The notes: generated by a model from the letters alone, not told the origin. A stretch of DNA of 64,000 bases from Elephas maximus indicus (GCF_024166365.1 NC_064839.1:38762378-38826377); one strand, 5' to 3'; counted from the first letter of the stretch, positions 41,401-46,833 are shown. Translations and numbers: made by a program.

Positions 41401-44400
41401 ATGGTAAAAGGATAGAACGCTGATGCACACCTTTCCTCACTTTTAACCACACAGCATCCCCTTGTTTTGTTTGGAAGACTGTATCTTGGTGTCTGTACAG
41501 GTTCTTCATGAACACAACTAAGTGTTCTGGAATTACCATGCTTTGCAATATCATCCATAATTTGTTATGATTCACACAGTCAAATGCCTTTGCACTGTTA
41601 GTAACACACAGGTAAATATCTTTCTGGTATTCTCTGCTTTTAGTCAAGATCCATCTGACATCAGCAATGATATCCCTTGTTCCATGTCCTCTTCTGAATC
41701 CAGCTTGACTTTCTGGCATTTCCCTGTCGATGTACTGCTGCAACTGTTTTTGAATGATCTTCAGCAAAATTTTGCATGTGTGTGATATTAAAGATATTGT
41801 TTGGTAATTTCTGCATTCTGTTGGATTACCTTTCTTTGGAATGGGCACAAATATGGATCTCTTCCAGTTGGTTGGCCAGGTAACTGTTTTTCAAATGTCT
41901 CAGCATAAACGAGTGAGCACCTCCAGCTTCGCATCTGTTTGCTAAAACATCTCAATTGGTATTCTGTCAATTCCTGGAGCCTTGTTTTTTGCCAGTGTCT
42001 TCGGTTCATCTTGGACTTCTTCCTTCAAGTACCATCGGTTCTTGATCATTTGCTACCTCCTGAAATGGTTGAACGTCAGCCATTCTTTTTGGTACAGTGA
42101 CTCTGTGTATTCCTTCCATCTTATTTTGATGCTTCCTGCGTCATTCGGTATTTTCCCCACAGAATCCTTCAGTATTGCAAGTCAAGGTTTGAATTTTTTC
42201 TATAGTTTTTTCAGCTTGAGAAATGCCAAGGGTATTCTTCCCTTTTGCTTTTCTAATTCCAGGTCTTTGCACATTTCGTTATAATACTTTGTCATCTCAA
42301 ACTGCCTTTTGAAATCTTCTGTTTGGCTCTTTTTATTTCACCATTTCTTTCATTCTCTTTAGCTACTGTTCATTCAAAAGCAAGTTTCACAGTCTCTTCT
42401 GATGTCCATTTTGGTCGTTTCTTTCCTGTCTTTTTAATGACCTCTTGCTTTCTTCATGTATGATGTCCTTGATGTCATTCCATAACTTGTCTGGTCTTCA
42501 GTCATTAGTGTTCAGTGCATCAGATCTGTTCTTGAGAATAATCTTCTGCACCTTCAACTTGAATTTGCATGTGAGCAATTGGTGGTGTATTCCATAGTCA
42601 GCGCCTGGCCTTGCTCTGATATTGAGCTTCTCCATCAACTCTTTCCACAGATGTAGTCGATTTGATTCTTATGTATTCCATCTGGCAAGGTCCACGTGTA
42701 TAGTTGTCATTCATGTTGTTGCAAAGAGGTATTTGCAATGAAGAAGTCATTGGTCTTGCAAAATTCTGTCATGCGATCTCCAGCATCATTTCTATCACCA
42801 AGGTCTTATTTTCCAACTACAGATCCTTCTTCTTTGTTTCCAATTTTTGCGTTCCAATCATCAGTAATTATCAATGCATCTTGATCGCGTGTTTGATTAA
42901 TTTCAGACTGCAGAAGTTGGTAAAAATCTTCAACTTTTTTCACCTTTGGCCTTACTGGTTGGTGCATAGATTTTGAATAGTAGTCGTATTAACTGATCTT
43001 CCTTGTAGGCATATGGATACCATCCTGTCACTGACAGTGTTGTATTTCAGCATAGATCTTGAAAGGTTCTTTTTGATGATGAATGTGACGCTGTTCCTCT
43101 GCAATTTGTCATTCCTGGCATAGTAGACAATATGGTTGTCTGATTCAAAATGGCCAGTACCAGTCCATTTCAGCTCACTAATGCCTAGGATATTGATCTT
43201 TATGCGTTCCTTTTCATTTTTGATGATTTTCAATTTTTCTAGATTCATATTTCGCACATTCCACATTCCAATTATTAATGGATGTTTGCAGCTCATTTTG
43301 AGTTGTGCCAGGCAAAATTCTGCGTAAGGAGTACCCATCTTAGGTTCCATCTAAGGAAGCACAAAACCAAGAAGTAGCGTCATAATATGATTGATATATT
43401 AGAATTCTGGAAATATGAGGCATTAGTCTTAGGAAGTTCTTTCATTCAAAGCAAATGAAAGATAATTTTTTTGACTGTTCCTGTGTTTTACCACAGTTTA
43501 GATAATACTGTTTAGATTTTTCTTAGGGGGTCCTATACAAGTATGAAAACAGGTTTCGTTTTTAATGACTTAACTATTAAGCTCAGACAAAAGGAAGAAA
43601 ACACTATCCTGATACAAATAGATAAATGAATTACATGTATCTTTGATGCTTTATTTTTATAAATGTTGTTTAAACCACATTTATTGTGTGCCTGTTATTT
43701 ACCAAGCACTGTATTTTCATTATGTTATTTAATTTTCACAGTAACCCCATGAGTTGTTGTTAGTTGCTGTTGAGTTGATTCTGACTGATGGTGACCTCAC
43801 GTGTGTCAGAGTAGAACTGTGCTTGAGGCTCTCTTCCAAAGCACCTCTGAGTGGGTTTGAATGGCCAGTCTTTCAGCTAGTAGTCAAGCACTTAACCGTT
43901 TGTACCACTGAGGGACTCCAACCCCATGAGAGAAGTGTTTTTATTCCCCTTTTACAGATACAGACAGTGAAGTTTAGAGTTTGTGACAATTCCAGTATAT
44001 GAGAGATCCAGATGTACTTATAAAAAAAAAAAAATTTTTTTTTTTTTTTTTTTTAGCAGCTATGAAATAAATGTATTGCTGATTTTAGAGCTTTTGTTCA
44101 TTTAATCTTACAAAGAAATCAATACAAAATATCTGGCAGGGGAACAGTCCCAGTCTGTAACCAGAGTCATTCCTTTTCCTCTTTAGATTTGCATGGGTTC
44201 TTATTTGATCTGCTATTCGTTCTTGGTACAGCCCTTATAAAAAAAATAGAGTGGGTAAATTATGCAGTACTGTAGTCCATATTTCTAAGGCCAAATAACC
44301 TTAAAAAACCTTTTGCTCTTGAGCTGATTCCAACTCGTAACAACCCTATAGGACAGAGTAGAACTGCCCGATAGAGTTTCCAAGGAGCAGCTGGTAGATT

Positions 44401-46264
44401 CAAACGGCCGACCTTTTGGTTAGCAGCTGAGCTCTTAACCACTGCACCAACAGGGCTGCAGATAACCTTAACCCAAACCACTGCCGTCGAGTCGATTCCA
44501 ACTCATAGCGAGCCTATAGGACAGAATAGAACTGCCCCATAGAGTTTCCAAGGAGCACCTGGCGAATTCTAACTGCTGAGCTCTTGGTCAGCAGTCGTAG
44601 CTCTTAACTGCTATGCCACCAGGTTTCCCCAAATAACCTTAGAGATTATTTAATCTTTAGCTACAAAGACCCTCTTAACCATTTGATATTTTCTGAATTT
44701 TTTCAGTTGTAATTGTGAATTTCATGAGAAATCATTTTTCTGAGTCTTGGCCTCTCTGAGAATCTTAGGGATGGGGAGTTAATGGCAGTTGTGCTTAATG
44801 TTGTTCTGACAGATGTTTCTCTTTTTAAGAACATGTGTGGCCTGTGCTTCATGTCAGAGCAAGTAACTTTGAGATGGCGGTGCCTCTTAGTCACTTAATT
44901 TTAATTGGTTCTAACTTTAGTCCTCTGAACCATTTGATGTAATAACCATATGATATTTGTTTTCACAAGTCCACTTAAAATTATACAGGTCCTAAGAAAA
45001 ATCATGTAATGTGTCTTATTTTATTGTAGATTCCTAAGCATTGTGATATAGAAAGATATAAAGTTGCCTGTCATTGTTGCTTGTTTCTCAAAACTTACAT
45101 TCTGCTTGTCTGTAGGACAACAAAGTGAATGGGGTAACCTGCTGTACCCGGATGCTGGGCTGTACATACCTCCACCCTTGGATCCTTCCCCAGCCCCACA
45201 TATCTTCCATTTCACTTACTATTCAGGATGAGTTGCTAATTCTTGGGAACAAAGCATTGTGGGAACACTTGTCATATACAGAAGCTATTAATGCAGTGCG
45301 TCATGTACAAGACCCTTTAGCAGCTGCCAAGAAGCTGTGCACCTTAGCACAGAGCTATGGTTGTCAGGACAATGTGGGGGCCATGGTAGTTTATTTGAAC
45401 ATTGGCGAGGAAGGTTGCACTTGTGAAGTGAATGGGCTCACCCTTCCAGGTCCTGTGGGATTTGTTTCAACCATCAAGGACCCCCCCAAGCCAACCACTC
45501 CTTCCTCTAGTAGTGGTATTGCCTCTGAGTTCAGCAGTGAAATGTCCACCTCAGAGGTGAGCAGTGAAGTGGGATCCACGGCTTCTGATGAACATAACAC
45601 TATTGGCCTGGATTCTGGCTTGCTTCCAAGGCCAGAGAGGCGCTGCAGCCTTCATCCAACACCCACCTCTGGGGTTTTTCAGCGCCAGCCTTCTTGTGCT
45701 ACTTTCTCAAGTAATCAGTCTGACAACGGCCTGGACAGTGATGATGATCAGCCCGTTGAAGGGGTGATAACAAATGGCAGCAAGGTAGAAGTAGAAGTAG
45801 ATATTCATTGCTGTAGAGGAGGAGACCTTGAGAACTCTCCTACTTTTAAAGAGACTTCCCCTACCCGGTGTCCTGAGGAACATGCTAGAGGCTTGTCTTT
45901 TGGGATCCGAAGACAGAACAGTATGAATAGTGGCATACTTCTGCCAGTGAGCAAGGACAAGATGGAATTACAGAAGTCTCCCTCTACTTCCTGTCTCTAT
46001 GGAAAGAAACTCTCCAATGGCTCTATTGTGCCCCTAGAAGATAGCCTGAATCTCATTGAAGTGGCCACAGAAGCCCCCAAGAAGAAAACTGGCTATTTTG
46101 CTGCCCCAACACAGCTGGAGCCAGAGGATCAGTTTGTTGTACCTCGTGACCTGGAAGAAGAAGTGAAGGAGCAAATGAAACAGCACCAGGAAAGCAGGCC
46201 CGAGCCTGAGCCCAGTGAAGAGGATCGGACCGAGGCCCTGGAGGAGTTTGACACAGCACTGTAA
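2075..46264 (+). CDS. PHLPP2: PHLPP2, PH domain and leucine-rich repeat protein phosphatase 2 (16 exons, 5' partial)
   Basis: Spliced coding region joining 2075-2265, 10417-10542, 11657-11811, 13803-13949, 14307-14537, 16473-16675, 18514-18574, 20757-20852, 22163-22318, 24188-24388, 27175-27337, 27574-27704, 28468-28578, 29530-29724, 31400-31631 and 45116-46264. All junctions are GT-AG and keep frame, giving 1181 residues plus TAA. Domain order is PH (window residues about 1-105), leucine-rich repeats (about 106-620), PP2C-like phosphatase (about 640-893), then a Ser/acidic tail ending DTAL. Family knowledge: PHLPP2 removes the hydrophobic-motif phosphate of AKT and PKC and so dampens growth signalling, in cytosol and at membranes. 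From memory the human protein is 1323 residues, so about 140 N-terminal residues lie left of the window. Residues matching human Asp806, Glu989 and Asp1024 (recalled as catalytic/metal ligands) are all kept. No disabling mutation is seen. Confidence 0.97.
2266..3639. other. PHLPP2 intron, mostly unclassified
   Basis: No exon seen. Possible old interspersed-repeat sequence near 2430-2690, not classified. An A-run followed directly by a T-run and GT repeats lies at 3405-3442. Confidence 0.4.
3640..5770 (+). repeat. Old L1/HAL1-type sequence, sense to PHLPP2
   Basis: Long A-rich stretch with L1-family phrases (AGATGTGGAGCAACTGAAAT; CCTTACTGGTGGGAGTGCAG near 5730; HAL1-like GGAGCAGCTACAGAACATGA near 4600). 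Apparently interrupted around 3960-4370 by another unclassified repeat. Heavily mutated. Confidence 0.55.
5771..7489. other. PHLPP2 intron, mostly unclassified
   Basis: Contains an old antisense L1 fragment at about 6150-6310 (ACCATTTTAGCCATTTGTAA) and a short GT repeat near 6908-6924. The rest has no recognised feature. Confidence 0.45.
7490..7880 (+). repeat. L2 3' end
   Basis: Typical L2 phrases TGCCTAGAATGCCC, TTTGCTCAAATGTTA, ATTGAGGGCAGGGACTTTG, ending CAATAAATATTTAGTTA. Confidence 0.7.
7985..8840 (-). repeat. Old L1 fragment, antisense
   Basis: Reverse L1 3' region: GAGATATAATCCACATACCA, CATTCATCAGTTGATGGACA, ATATCCTTTGTCTATTTTTA. Contains a CA repeat at 8474-8494. Its 211-codon open frame on the + strand is a by-product. 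The insertion at 8841 interrupts it. Confidence 0.8.
8841..10356 (-). mobile_element. 5'-truncated L1 inserted into an older L1
   Basis: Begins with a T-run then GTGCTTTAAGCGAAAGTTTA (L1 3' end in reverse) and runs through 3' UTR into the C-terminal part of ORF2. Flanked by TGACTAGG at 8833-8840 and 10357-10364, an apparent target duplication. Truncated at the 5' end. The right edge is about 60 bp from the PHLPP2 exon at 10417. Confidence 0.82.
10417..10542 (+). CDS. PHLPP2: PHLPP2 exon, second half of PH domain
   Basis: A 42-codon phase 0/0 exon from GTAGAC to AAG. It carries [17 protein letters not shown] and the closing PH helix containing the conserved Trp ([11 protein letters not shown]). 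The acceptor follows a strong pyrimidine tract (10391-10414). The donor GTGATA is weak, lacking G at +5. A younger L1 insertion ends only about 50 bp upstream of the acceptor. Confidence 0.95.
10543..11385. other. PHLPP2 intron, no feature recognised
   Basis: AT-rich sequence without recognised repeat or coding signal. Confidence 0.45.
11386..11465 (-). mobile_element. Tiny L1 3'-end fragment
   Basis: TTTTTTTAAATATTTTATTG then GTGAAAGTTTACACAGCAAA, the L1 3' terminus in reverse, truncated after about 80 bp. Confidence 0.6.
11657..11811 (+). CDS. PHLPP2: PHLPP2 exon, first leucine-rich repeats
   Basis: A phase 0 start after CACTCAG. It encodes [20 protein letters not shown] and a second LRR with [14 protein letters not shown]. 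It ends with the first two bases of a Lys codon before GTATGT, and the next exon supplies the third base. It starts the repeat solenoid that links the PH and phosphatase domains. Confidence 0.95.
12293..12430 (+). repeat. Diverged 75-bp tandem duplication
   Basis: CTAATAAAGGAACCATTTTC (12293) and CTAATAAAGGAAGCATTTTC (12368) begin two copies of a roughly 59-bp segment, each ending near CATATTTTYCCATCT. A few substitutions separate them. Confidence 0.85.
12551..12722 (+). mobile_element. AfroSINE, full length
   Basis: GGAAACCCTGGTGGCGTATT head through CGACGGCACTGGGTTTGG tail, flanked by ATAGCTATT / ATAACTATT as a slightly diverged target duplication. Confidence 0.92.
12723..13728. other. PHLPP2 intron, no feature recognised
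   Basis: Intronic AT-rich sequence. Two overlapping opposite-strand open frames near 12800-13040 have no recognisable product. Confidence 0.4.
13729..13770 (+). repeat. Perfect 20-bp tandem duplication upstream of a PHLPP2 exon
   Basis: AAAATAGATCTTTTTGTCAT at 13729-13748 and again at 13751-13770 (period 22). The second copy ends 32 bp before the acceptor of the exon at 13803. Confidence 0.9.
13803..13949 (+). CDS. PHLPP2: PHLPP2 exon, leucine-rich repeats
   Basis: Entered after TTTTTAG. It encodes [18 protein letters not shown] and [20 protein letters not shown], two clean LRRs of the LxxLxLSxNxL type. It ends CTGCTAAA|GTAAGT, with an Asn codon completed by the next exon. A 20-bp direct repeat at 13729-13770 lies just upstream of the acceptor region. 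Confidence 0.96.
14307..14537 (+). CDS. PHLPP2: PHLPP2 exon, leucine-rich repeats
   Basis: Follows TTCCTACAG. It encodes [19 protein letters not shown], then two further repeats ending HIKHVDLR. Donor AG|GTAAGG in phase 2. Repeat spacing and residues agree with PHLPP2 and not PHLPP1, judged from recall of both families. Confidence 0.96.
14733..14928 (-). mobile_element. AfroSINE, first of a tandem pair
   Basis: Reverse copy of the longer subtype with the insert AGGCTGTAAATCTTTATAGA. Flanked by GTACCACATG at 14723-14732 and 14929-14938. Confidence 0.92.
14939..15106 (-). mobile_element. AfroSINE, second of a tandem pair
   Basis: Reverse copy of the shorter subtype (CTCCATAGAGTTTCCAAGGA). Flanked by GTACCACATG at 14929-14938 and 15107-15116, so it shares the middle target copy with its neighbour. 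Confidence 0.92.
15360..15527 (-). mobile_element. AfroSINE
   Basis: Reverse copy beginning with an A-run and CAAACCCTTTGCGGTTGAGT, ending CACCAGGGTTTCTG. Flanked by GTTAGTCTA / GTTAATCTA. Confidence 0.9.
16148..16190 (+). mobile_element. AfroSINE 3'-tail fragment
   Basis: Only the tail remains: AGGGTCACCACGAGTTGGAA, then CAACTCAACAGCAA. Confidence 0.7.
16473..16675 (+). CDS. PHLPP2: PHLPP2 exon, leucine-rich repeats
   Basis: Follows CTAATATTAG. It encodes [15 protein letters not shown] and the repeats [20 protein letters not shown] and [18 protein letters not shown]. It ends in phase 1 (A|GTAAGT), and the next exon restores Arg. Confidence 0.95.
16967..17292. repeat. Non-autonomous hAT-type DNA transposon remnant
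   Basis: Left end ATGGGTTGGCAAACTATAGT and right end ACTTGGCCAGCCCCTGGT resemble inverted ends. The interior TTGGAACACAGCC and GCCTGAAATATTTACTA are typical of a widespread mammalian Charlie-type MER element. Confidence 0.6.
17495..18200 (+). repeat. Old L1 fragment
   Basis: ACTGCTGGTTGTGGGATCGA, CTACAATGGAATATCACACA and related L1 ORF2/3' phrases on the + strand, heavily mutated. Confidence 0.6.
18514..18574 (+). CDS. PHLPP2: PHLPP2 exon, short LRR exon (61 bp)
   Basis: A 61-bp exon encoding [19 protein letters not shown] between split Arg codons on both sides (A|GG at the start, CG|A at the end). The donor GTGAGT is strong. The size means skipping would shift the frame, so it must be included for a full-length protein. 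Confidence 0.94.
19176..19352 (-). mobile_element. AfroSINE
   Basis: A-rich tail at left then CTGTTGCCATCGAGTCGATT, ending CTCCAGGGCT. Flanked by CTGCACATCCTA / CTGCACATTCTA. Confidence 0.9.
19395..20175 (+). repeat. L2 fragment
   Basis: Long CT-rich stretch with L2 phrases such as CACTGCTTACAAACCCTTCA, TGCAGGATAAGGTC and CCAGTCTGGCTTTCTAGCC. Confidence 0.65.
20176..20756. other. PHLPP2 intron, mostly unclassified
   Basis: Short L2-like phrases around 20330-20640; otherwise no recognised feature before the exon at 20757. Confidence 0.4.
20757..20852 (+). CDS. PHLPP2: PHLPP2 exon, leucine-rich repeats
   Basis: Follows TTTTCTTCAG. It encodes [20 protein letters not shown] and [10 protein letters not shown] before a split Arg codon. 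The donor GTATGT runs straight into a GT-rich stretch (20853-20880), which offers several cryptic GT dinucleotides. Confidence 0.94.
21135..21350 (-). repeat. MIR
   Basis: TCTTACAGATGAGGAAACTA with flanking MIR sequence in reverse orientation. Confidence 0.75.
21351..22162. other. PHLPP2 intron, no feature recognised
   Basis: AT-rich intronic sequence with no clear repeat or coding signal. Confidence 0.4.
22163..22318 (+). CDS. PHLPP2: PHLPP2 exon, leucine-rich repeats
   Basis: Follows a CCCCCTTAG acceptor. It encodes [20 protein letters not shown], then [20 protein letters not shown] and a split Asn codon. Donor AA|GTAAGT in phase 2. Confidence 0.95.
22319..24187. other. PHLPP2 intron with old MIR and L1 pieces
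   Basis: A MIR-like piece at about 23470-23560 (ACCAGGCACTGTATTAGGCA) and an old + strand L1 fragment at about 23575-23845 (CATGTCCATTATTAGGGAAT). The rest (22319-23465) is unclassified. Confidence 0.5.
24188..24388 (+). CDS. PHLPP2: PHLPP2 exon, leucine-rich repeats
   Basis: Follows TTCTGTCAG. It encodes [34 protein letters not shown] and [16 protein letters not shown]. The donor AG|GTAAGT is near-perfect, with a split Ser codon. Confidence 0.96.
24940..25446 (+). repeat. Old L1 3' fragment
   Basis: TATTACTCAGCCATAAAGAG, AACATTATGCTGAGTGAAAT and an A-run end at 25435-25443 mark an L1 ORF2 end and 3' UTR on the + strand. Confidence 0.8.
25527..25727 (+). mobile_element. AfroSINE, long subtype
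   Basis: GGAGTCCCTGGGTGGTGCAG head, middle TCTGGCAGTCTGCTTCTGAA, tail CACCATGAGTCAGAATCAAC. Flanked by ATAGTTAAGTA / ATAGTTATGTA. Confidence 0.9.
25765..25942 (-). mobile_element. AfroSINE, diverged
   Basis: Reverse copy: CATAACAACACCATAGGAAA, GAACTGCTCTACAGGGTTTC, ATTAGCAGCCGAGCT. More mutated than its neighbours. Confidence 0.8.
25943..26794. other. PHLPP2 intron with a MIR and an L1 scrap
   Basis: MIR (+) at about 26110-26205 (GAAGACCTGGGTTGGAATCA) and an old L1 scrap at about 26620-26790. The remainder is A-rich with no recognised feature. Confidence 0.45.
26795..27050. repeat. DNA-transposon-like element split by a micro-insertion
   Basis: Ends CTTCTCAAACAGGGTTCC and GGAACCCAGGTTGAGAAAG are imperfect inverted repeats, as in old hAT-type MERs. 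Interrupted at 26922-26949. Confidence 0.6.
26922..26949 (+). mobile_element. 28-bp AfroSINE/RTE tail insertion with perfect target duplication
   Basis: The insert reads AGAATCACCTCAGTGGCAAC plus TGGCTTGG, the SINE/RTE 3' tail only. It is flanked by CTAGGTACTGTC at 26910-26921 and 26950-26961, a perfect 12-bp duplication. Extreme 5' truncation is the simplest explanation. Confidence 0.85.
27175..27337 (+). CDS. PHLPP2: PHLPP2 exon, leucine-rich repeats
   Basis: Follows CCTTTTCAG. It encodes [20 protein letters not shown] and [20 protein letters not shown], ending QIQ. The donor CAG|GTACAT lacks G at +5. Reading through gives 40 further codons before a stop at 27455-27457. Confidence 0.96.
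27574..27704 (+). CDS. PHLPP2: PHLPP2 exon, last leucine-rich repeats
   Basis: Follows TCCTCTCAG across a 236-bp intron. It encodes [19 protein letters not shown] and [20 protein letters not shown], the C-terminal end of the LRR array. Donor AG|GTAGGA, split Ser codon. Confidence 0.95.
27705..28264. other. PHLPP2 intron, no feature recognised
   Basis: AT-rich and CT-rich sequence up to the RTE fragment. Nothing recognised. Confidence 0.4.
28265..28422. mobile_element. Rearranged short RTE fragment next to a PHLPP2 exon
   Basis: Three RTE blocks are joined: the 3' end in reverse (AAGTGCCATCAAGTCAGTTC), part of the RT region in reverse (CTGCCTCTTGATCTATGTAC ... AATTAAGTGTTCTGGAATT), and a 5' block in forward orientation (AGCCAGTGAAAACCTTATGA). 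Flanked by CAGACGAGT at 28256-28264 and 28423-28431. It ends 37 bp before the exon at 28468. Confidence 0.8.
28468..28578 (+). CDS. PHLPP2: PHLPP2 exon, LRR to phosphatase junction
   Basis: Follows CTACCTCCCACAG. It encodes [18 protein letters not shown] and [17 protein letters not shown], the linker that leads into the PP2C fold. Donor AA|GTGAGT. A rearranged RTE fragment (28265-28422) sits immediately upstream of the branch-point region. Confidence 0.95.
28675..29102 (+). repeat. Possible solo LTR remnant
   Basis: A C-rich block bounded by TGTTGG and TTGACA, with AATAAAGCCTGCTG near the 3' end and a following GTGTGATCCTGG run, the layout of a retroviral LTR U3-R-U5. No clear target duplication and no internal retroviral sequence. 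Confidence 0.35.
29107..29313 (-). mobile_element. AfroSINE, long subtype
   Basis: Reverse copy: GTAGTCAACTCTGACTCAGC, GGCTGTGATCTTTACAGGAA, TTGTGCCACCAGGGCTCC. Flanked by ATATTGACAA on both sides. Confidence 0.9.
29530..29724 (+). CDS. PHLPP2: PHLPP2 exon, PP2C domain with first metal-site Asp
   Basis: Follows CTGTTATAG. It encodes [14 protein letters not shown], then [17 protein letters not shown] and a helix to FLVSHR. The Asp at 29555-29557 matches human Asp806, recalled as required for PHLPP2 phosphatase activity. FDGDRNEE takes the place of the usual PP2C DGH motif, a PHLPP family trait. Donor AG|GTAAGC. Confidence 0.96.
29725..30449. other. PHLPP2 intron, no feature recognised
   Basis: Intronic sequence after the strong donor GTAAGC, with no recognised repeat or coding signal. 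Confidence 0.4.
30450..30790 (-). repeat. MIR interrupted by an AfroSINE
   Basis: MIR-like sequence on both sides of the SINE (CACACTGTACCAAGCATTTT on the left; CAGAGCTGGGATTTGAAACC on the right). Confidence 0.6.
30486..30645 (-). mobile_element. AfroSINE inside a MIR
   Basis: Reverse copy: CTATCGAGTTGATTCTGACT tail, GAGTTTCTAAGGAGCACCTG body, CACTATGCCACCATGGTTTC head. Confidence 0.9.
30872..31056 (+). repeat. MER5A-type DNA transposon
   Basis: Starts GTGGTTCTCAAAGTACTGTC and ends TATTGAGAACCACTA (matching inverted ends), with the interior AATCAGAAACTCTGGGTGTG. Confidence 0.85.
31057..31399. other. PHLPP2 intron, no feature recognised
   Basis: Short intronic stretch before the exon at 31400. 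Nothing recognised. Confidence 0.4.
31400..31631 (+). CDS. PHLPP2: PHLPP2 exon, PP2C core
   Basis: Follows TTTCTAAACAG. It encodes [40 protein letters not shown] and [20 protein letters not shown] ending TE. The donor GAG|GTGCAT is poor (C at +4, A at +5) and precedes a 13.5 kb intron. Read-through meets TAG at 31692-31694 after 20 extra codons. The main isoform joins cleanly to the next exon. Confidence 0.95.
31751..31918 (+). mobile_element. AfroSINE with perfect 14-bp target duplication
   Basis: GAGCCCTCGTGACACGGTGG head to a T-run tail. TAGCTGCTGTACCA occurs at 31737-31750 and 31919-31932 without mismatch, so the insertion is relatively young. Confidence 0.95.
32067..32268 (-). mobile_element. 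AfroSINE, long subtype, diverged
   Basis: Reverse copy: GCTGTCAAGTCAATTTCAAC, GGCTGTGACCTTTCAGAAGC, GTCACCAAGGAACTCCC. Flanked by ATCAGTTGTTA / ATCAGTTAATG. Confidence 0.85.
33230..41067 (-). mobile_element. Full-length, inactive L1 inserted into an RTE
   Basis: Reading on the - strand: 5' end near 41065 (GGCAGGATGGCTAACTAGTC), long 5' region to about 39.5 kb, ORF1 remnants (39103-38882, [20 protein letters not shown]), ORF2 remnants from about 38.1 to 34266, including endonuclease (37840-37637), reverse transcriptase (36784-35714, FADD at 35974-35960) and the C-terminus [11 protein letters not shown], then a 1.0 kb 3' UTR and a poly(A), seen as a T-run near 33230. ORFs are broken by frameshifts and stops. 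Flanked by TTTGATTTCTT / TTTGTTTTCTT. About 7.8 kb. Confidence 0.93.
33277..33822 (-). pseudogene. Open frame in the L1 3' UTR
   Basis: A 181-codon open frame on the L1 sense strand after the end of ORF2. Its start region ([16 protein letters not shown]) and middle ([17 protein letters not shown]) recur in frame in the L1 at 9402-9064. No known domain. It may be a chance low-stop region of the 3' UTR. Confidence 0.35.
43337..43679. other. PHLPP2 intron, no feature recognised
   Basis: Short unclassified stretch right of the RTE target duplication. Confidence 0.4.
43680..43985 (-). repeat. MIR interrupted by an AfroSINE
   Basis: ACCAAGCACTGTATTTTCAT on the left and CCCCTTTTACAGATACAGAC on the right are one MIR in reverse, split by the SINE. 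Confidence 0.7.
43754..43919 (-). mobile_element. AfroSINE inside a MIR
   Basis: Reverse copy flanked by AACCCCATGAG at 43743-43753 and 43920-43930, a perfect 11-bp duplication of MIR sequence. Confidence 0.93.
44021..44056. repeat. A-run joined to a T-run
   Basis: About 14 A followed directly by about 20 T, a palindromic simple sequence. A similar one lies at 3405-3434. Confidence 0.9.
44304..44458 (-). mobile_element. AfroSINE, first of a tandem pair
   Basis: Reverse copy between CAAATAACCTTA (44292-44303) and CAGATAACCTTA (44459-44470). Confidence 0.92.
44471..44629 (-). mobile_element. AfroSINE, second of a tandem pair
   Basis: Reverse copy between CAGATAACCTTA (44459-44470) and CAAATAACCTTA (44630-44641). 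Shares the middle target copy with its neighbour. Confidence 0.92.
44642..45115. other. PHLPP2 intron, no feature recognised
   Basis: Final stretch of the 13.5 kb intron up to the GTCTGTAG acceptor. No repeat recognised. Confidence 0.45.
45116..46264 (+). CDS. PHLPP2: PHLPP2 terminal coding exon: PP2C C-half, tail, PDZ ligand
   Basis: Follows GTCTGTAG in phase 0 and gives 382 residues to TAA at 46262-46264. The first 95 or so finish the phosphatase. Glu at 45263-45265 (LWEHLS) and Asp at 45368-45370 ([11 protein letters not shown]) match human Glu989 and Asp1024. The usual PP2C DG motif reads GNKALW, as expected for PHLPP. The tail is Ser/Thr-rich ([20 protein letters not shown]) with Glu-rich segments and is probably disordered and phosphorylated. 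It ends EEFDTAL, the PDZ ligand class recalled to bind NHERF scaffolds. It is about two residues shorter than human after the PP2C domain. Confidence 0.97.
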   Translation, partial: DNKVNGVTCCTRMLGCTYLHPWILPQPHISSISLTIQDELLILGNKALWEHLSYTEAINAVRHVQDPLAAAKKLCTLAQSYGCQDNVGAMVVYLNIGEEGCTCEVNGLTLPGPVGFVSTIKDPPKPTTPSSSSGIASEFSSEMSTSEVSSEVGSTASDEHNTIGLDSGLLPRPERRCSLHPTPTSGVFQRQPSCATFSSNQSDNGLDSDDDQPVEGVITNGSKVEVEVDIHCCRGGDLENSPTFKETSPTRCPEEHARGLSFGIRRQNSMNSGILLPVSKDKMELQKSPSTSCLYGKKLSNGSIVPLEDSLNLIEVATEAPKKKTGYFAAPTQLEPEDQFVVPRDLEEEVKEQMKQHQESRPEPEPSEEDRTEALEEFDTAL

Positions 46265-46437
46265 TTCTTCCCCAGGAGCCACAGGGTTAGAGAGGGCTGT
46301 GTTAGTGTTGGGGTAGGGACTATTCCAGAGGCATTATGCCTCTGCGTTTCTAAACCATAGATAAGTGGGGTAGAACTCAGAGCTAAAAAAGGTGACAGCT
46401 ATCAGGGTCTTCCTCTGGTTAAGCTAGAAGCTACTAT

Positions 46438-46445
46438 CAGTGTTA
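46438..46445 (+). promoter_or_regulatory. miR-141/200a seed match (8mer) in PHLPP2 3' UTR
   Basis: CAGTGTTA is a full 8mer complement of the miR-141/200a seed. PHLPP2 is recalled as a reported miR-141 target. The match is seen here; function is inference. Confidence 0.45.
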
Positions 46446-46813
46446 AGTTTCACATTTAACCTGTATTGGAATTCCCAGAATTGCTGGGAAGAAAGCAGAT
46501 GTTCTGTATCAGTCCTACCACCTGCCATTAACCCTTTCTCTCCTAGGATAATTTTGAGAATTTGCCTGCCTGGGCAGGAAAGGGACTGTTTCTGTGGAGG
46601 AAATTTCTGAAGATTGATTCCCTTTACTAATTGCTGCTGATGGATCTCTGTGACAGAGAAATCACCTTATATCTCAACCTAACTGATGGGATGTGATGTG
46701 ACTAGTCACATGGCTTTTCATTCTTCTCTACGAGAATACAGCCTATCAAAATGATGTTTATTGGAAATGCAGAACCAATCAAACAGATAATTTATGTATG
46801 TAATGTAATGAGA

Positions 46814-46833
46814 GCACTTTTCCTTGACTGTGA
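46814..46833 (+). promoter_or_regulatory. Paired miR-17 family and miR-27 seed matches
   Basis: GCACTTT (46814-46820) matches the miR-17/20/93/106 seed. ACTGTGA (46827-46833, followed by A) is an 8mer for miR-27. Start-to-start spacing is 13 bases, in the range known for cooperative repression. PHLPP2 is recalled as a target of miR-17-92. Confidence 0.45.

Larger units (their letters stand above)
32676..43315 (-). mobile_element. RTE-type LINE, split by a full-length L1
   Basis: RTE sequence lies at 32676-33229 (3' part) and 41068-43315 (RT, linker and endonuclease), about 2.8 kb in all. It is flanked by a 21-bp target duplication with three mismatches (32655-32675 and 43316-43336). The reverse-strand frame 41848-41375 carries RT ([14 protein letters not shown]). 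The frame 43350-42952 carries endonuclease ([15 protein letters not shown]). The catalytic YADD reads YAND at 41304-41293. Frameshifts are frequent, so it is dead. The 5' end is truncated relative to the copy at 59453. Confidence 0.9.
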
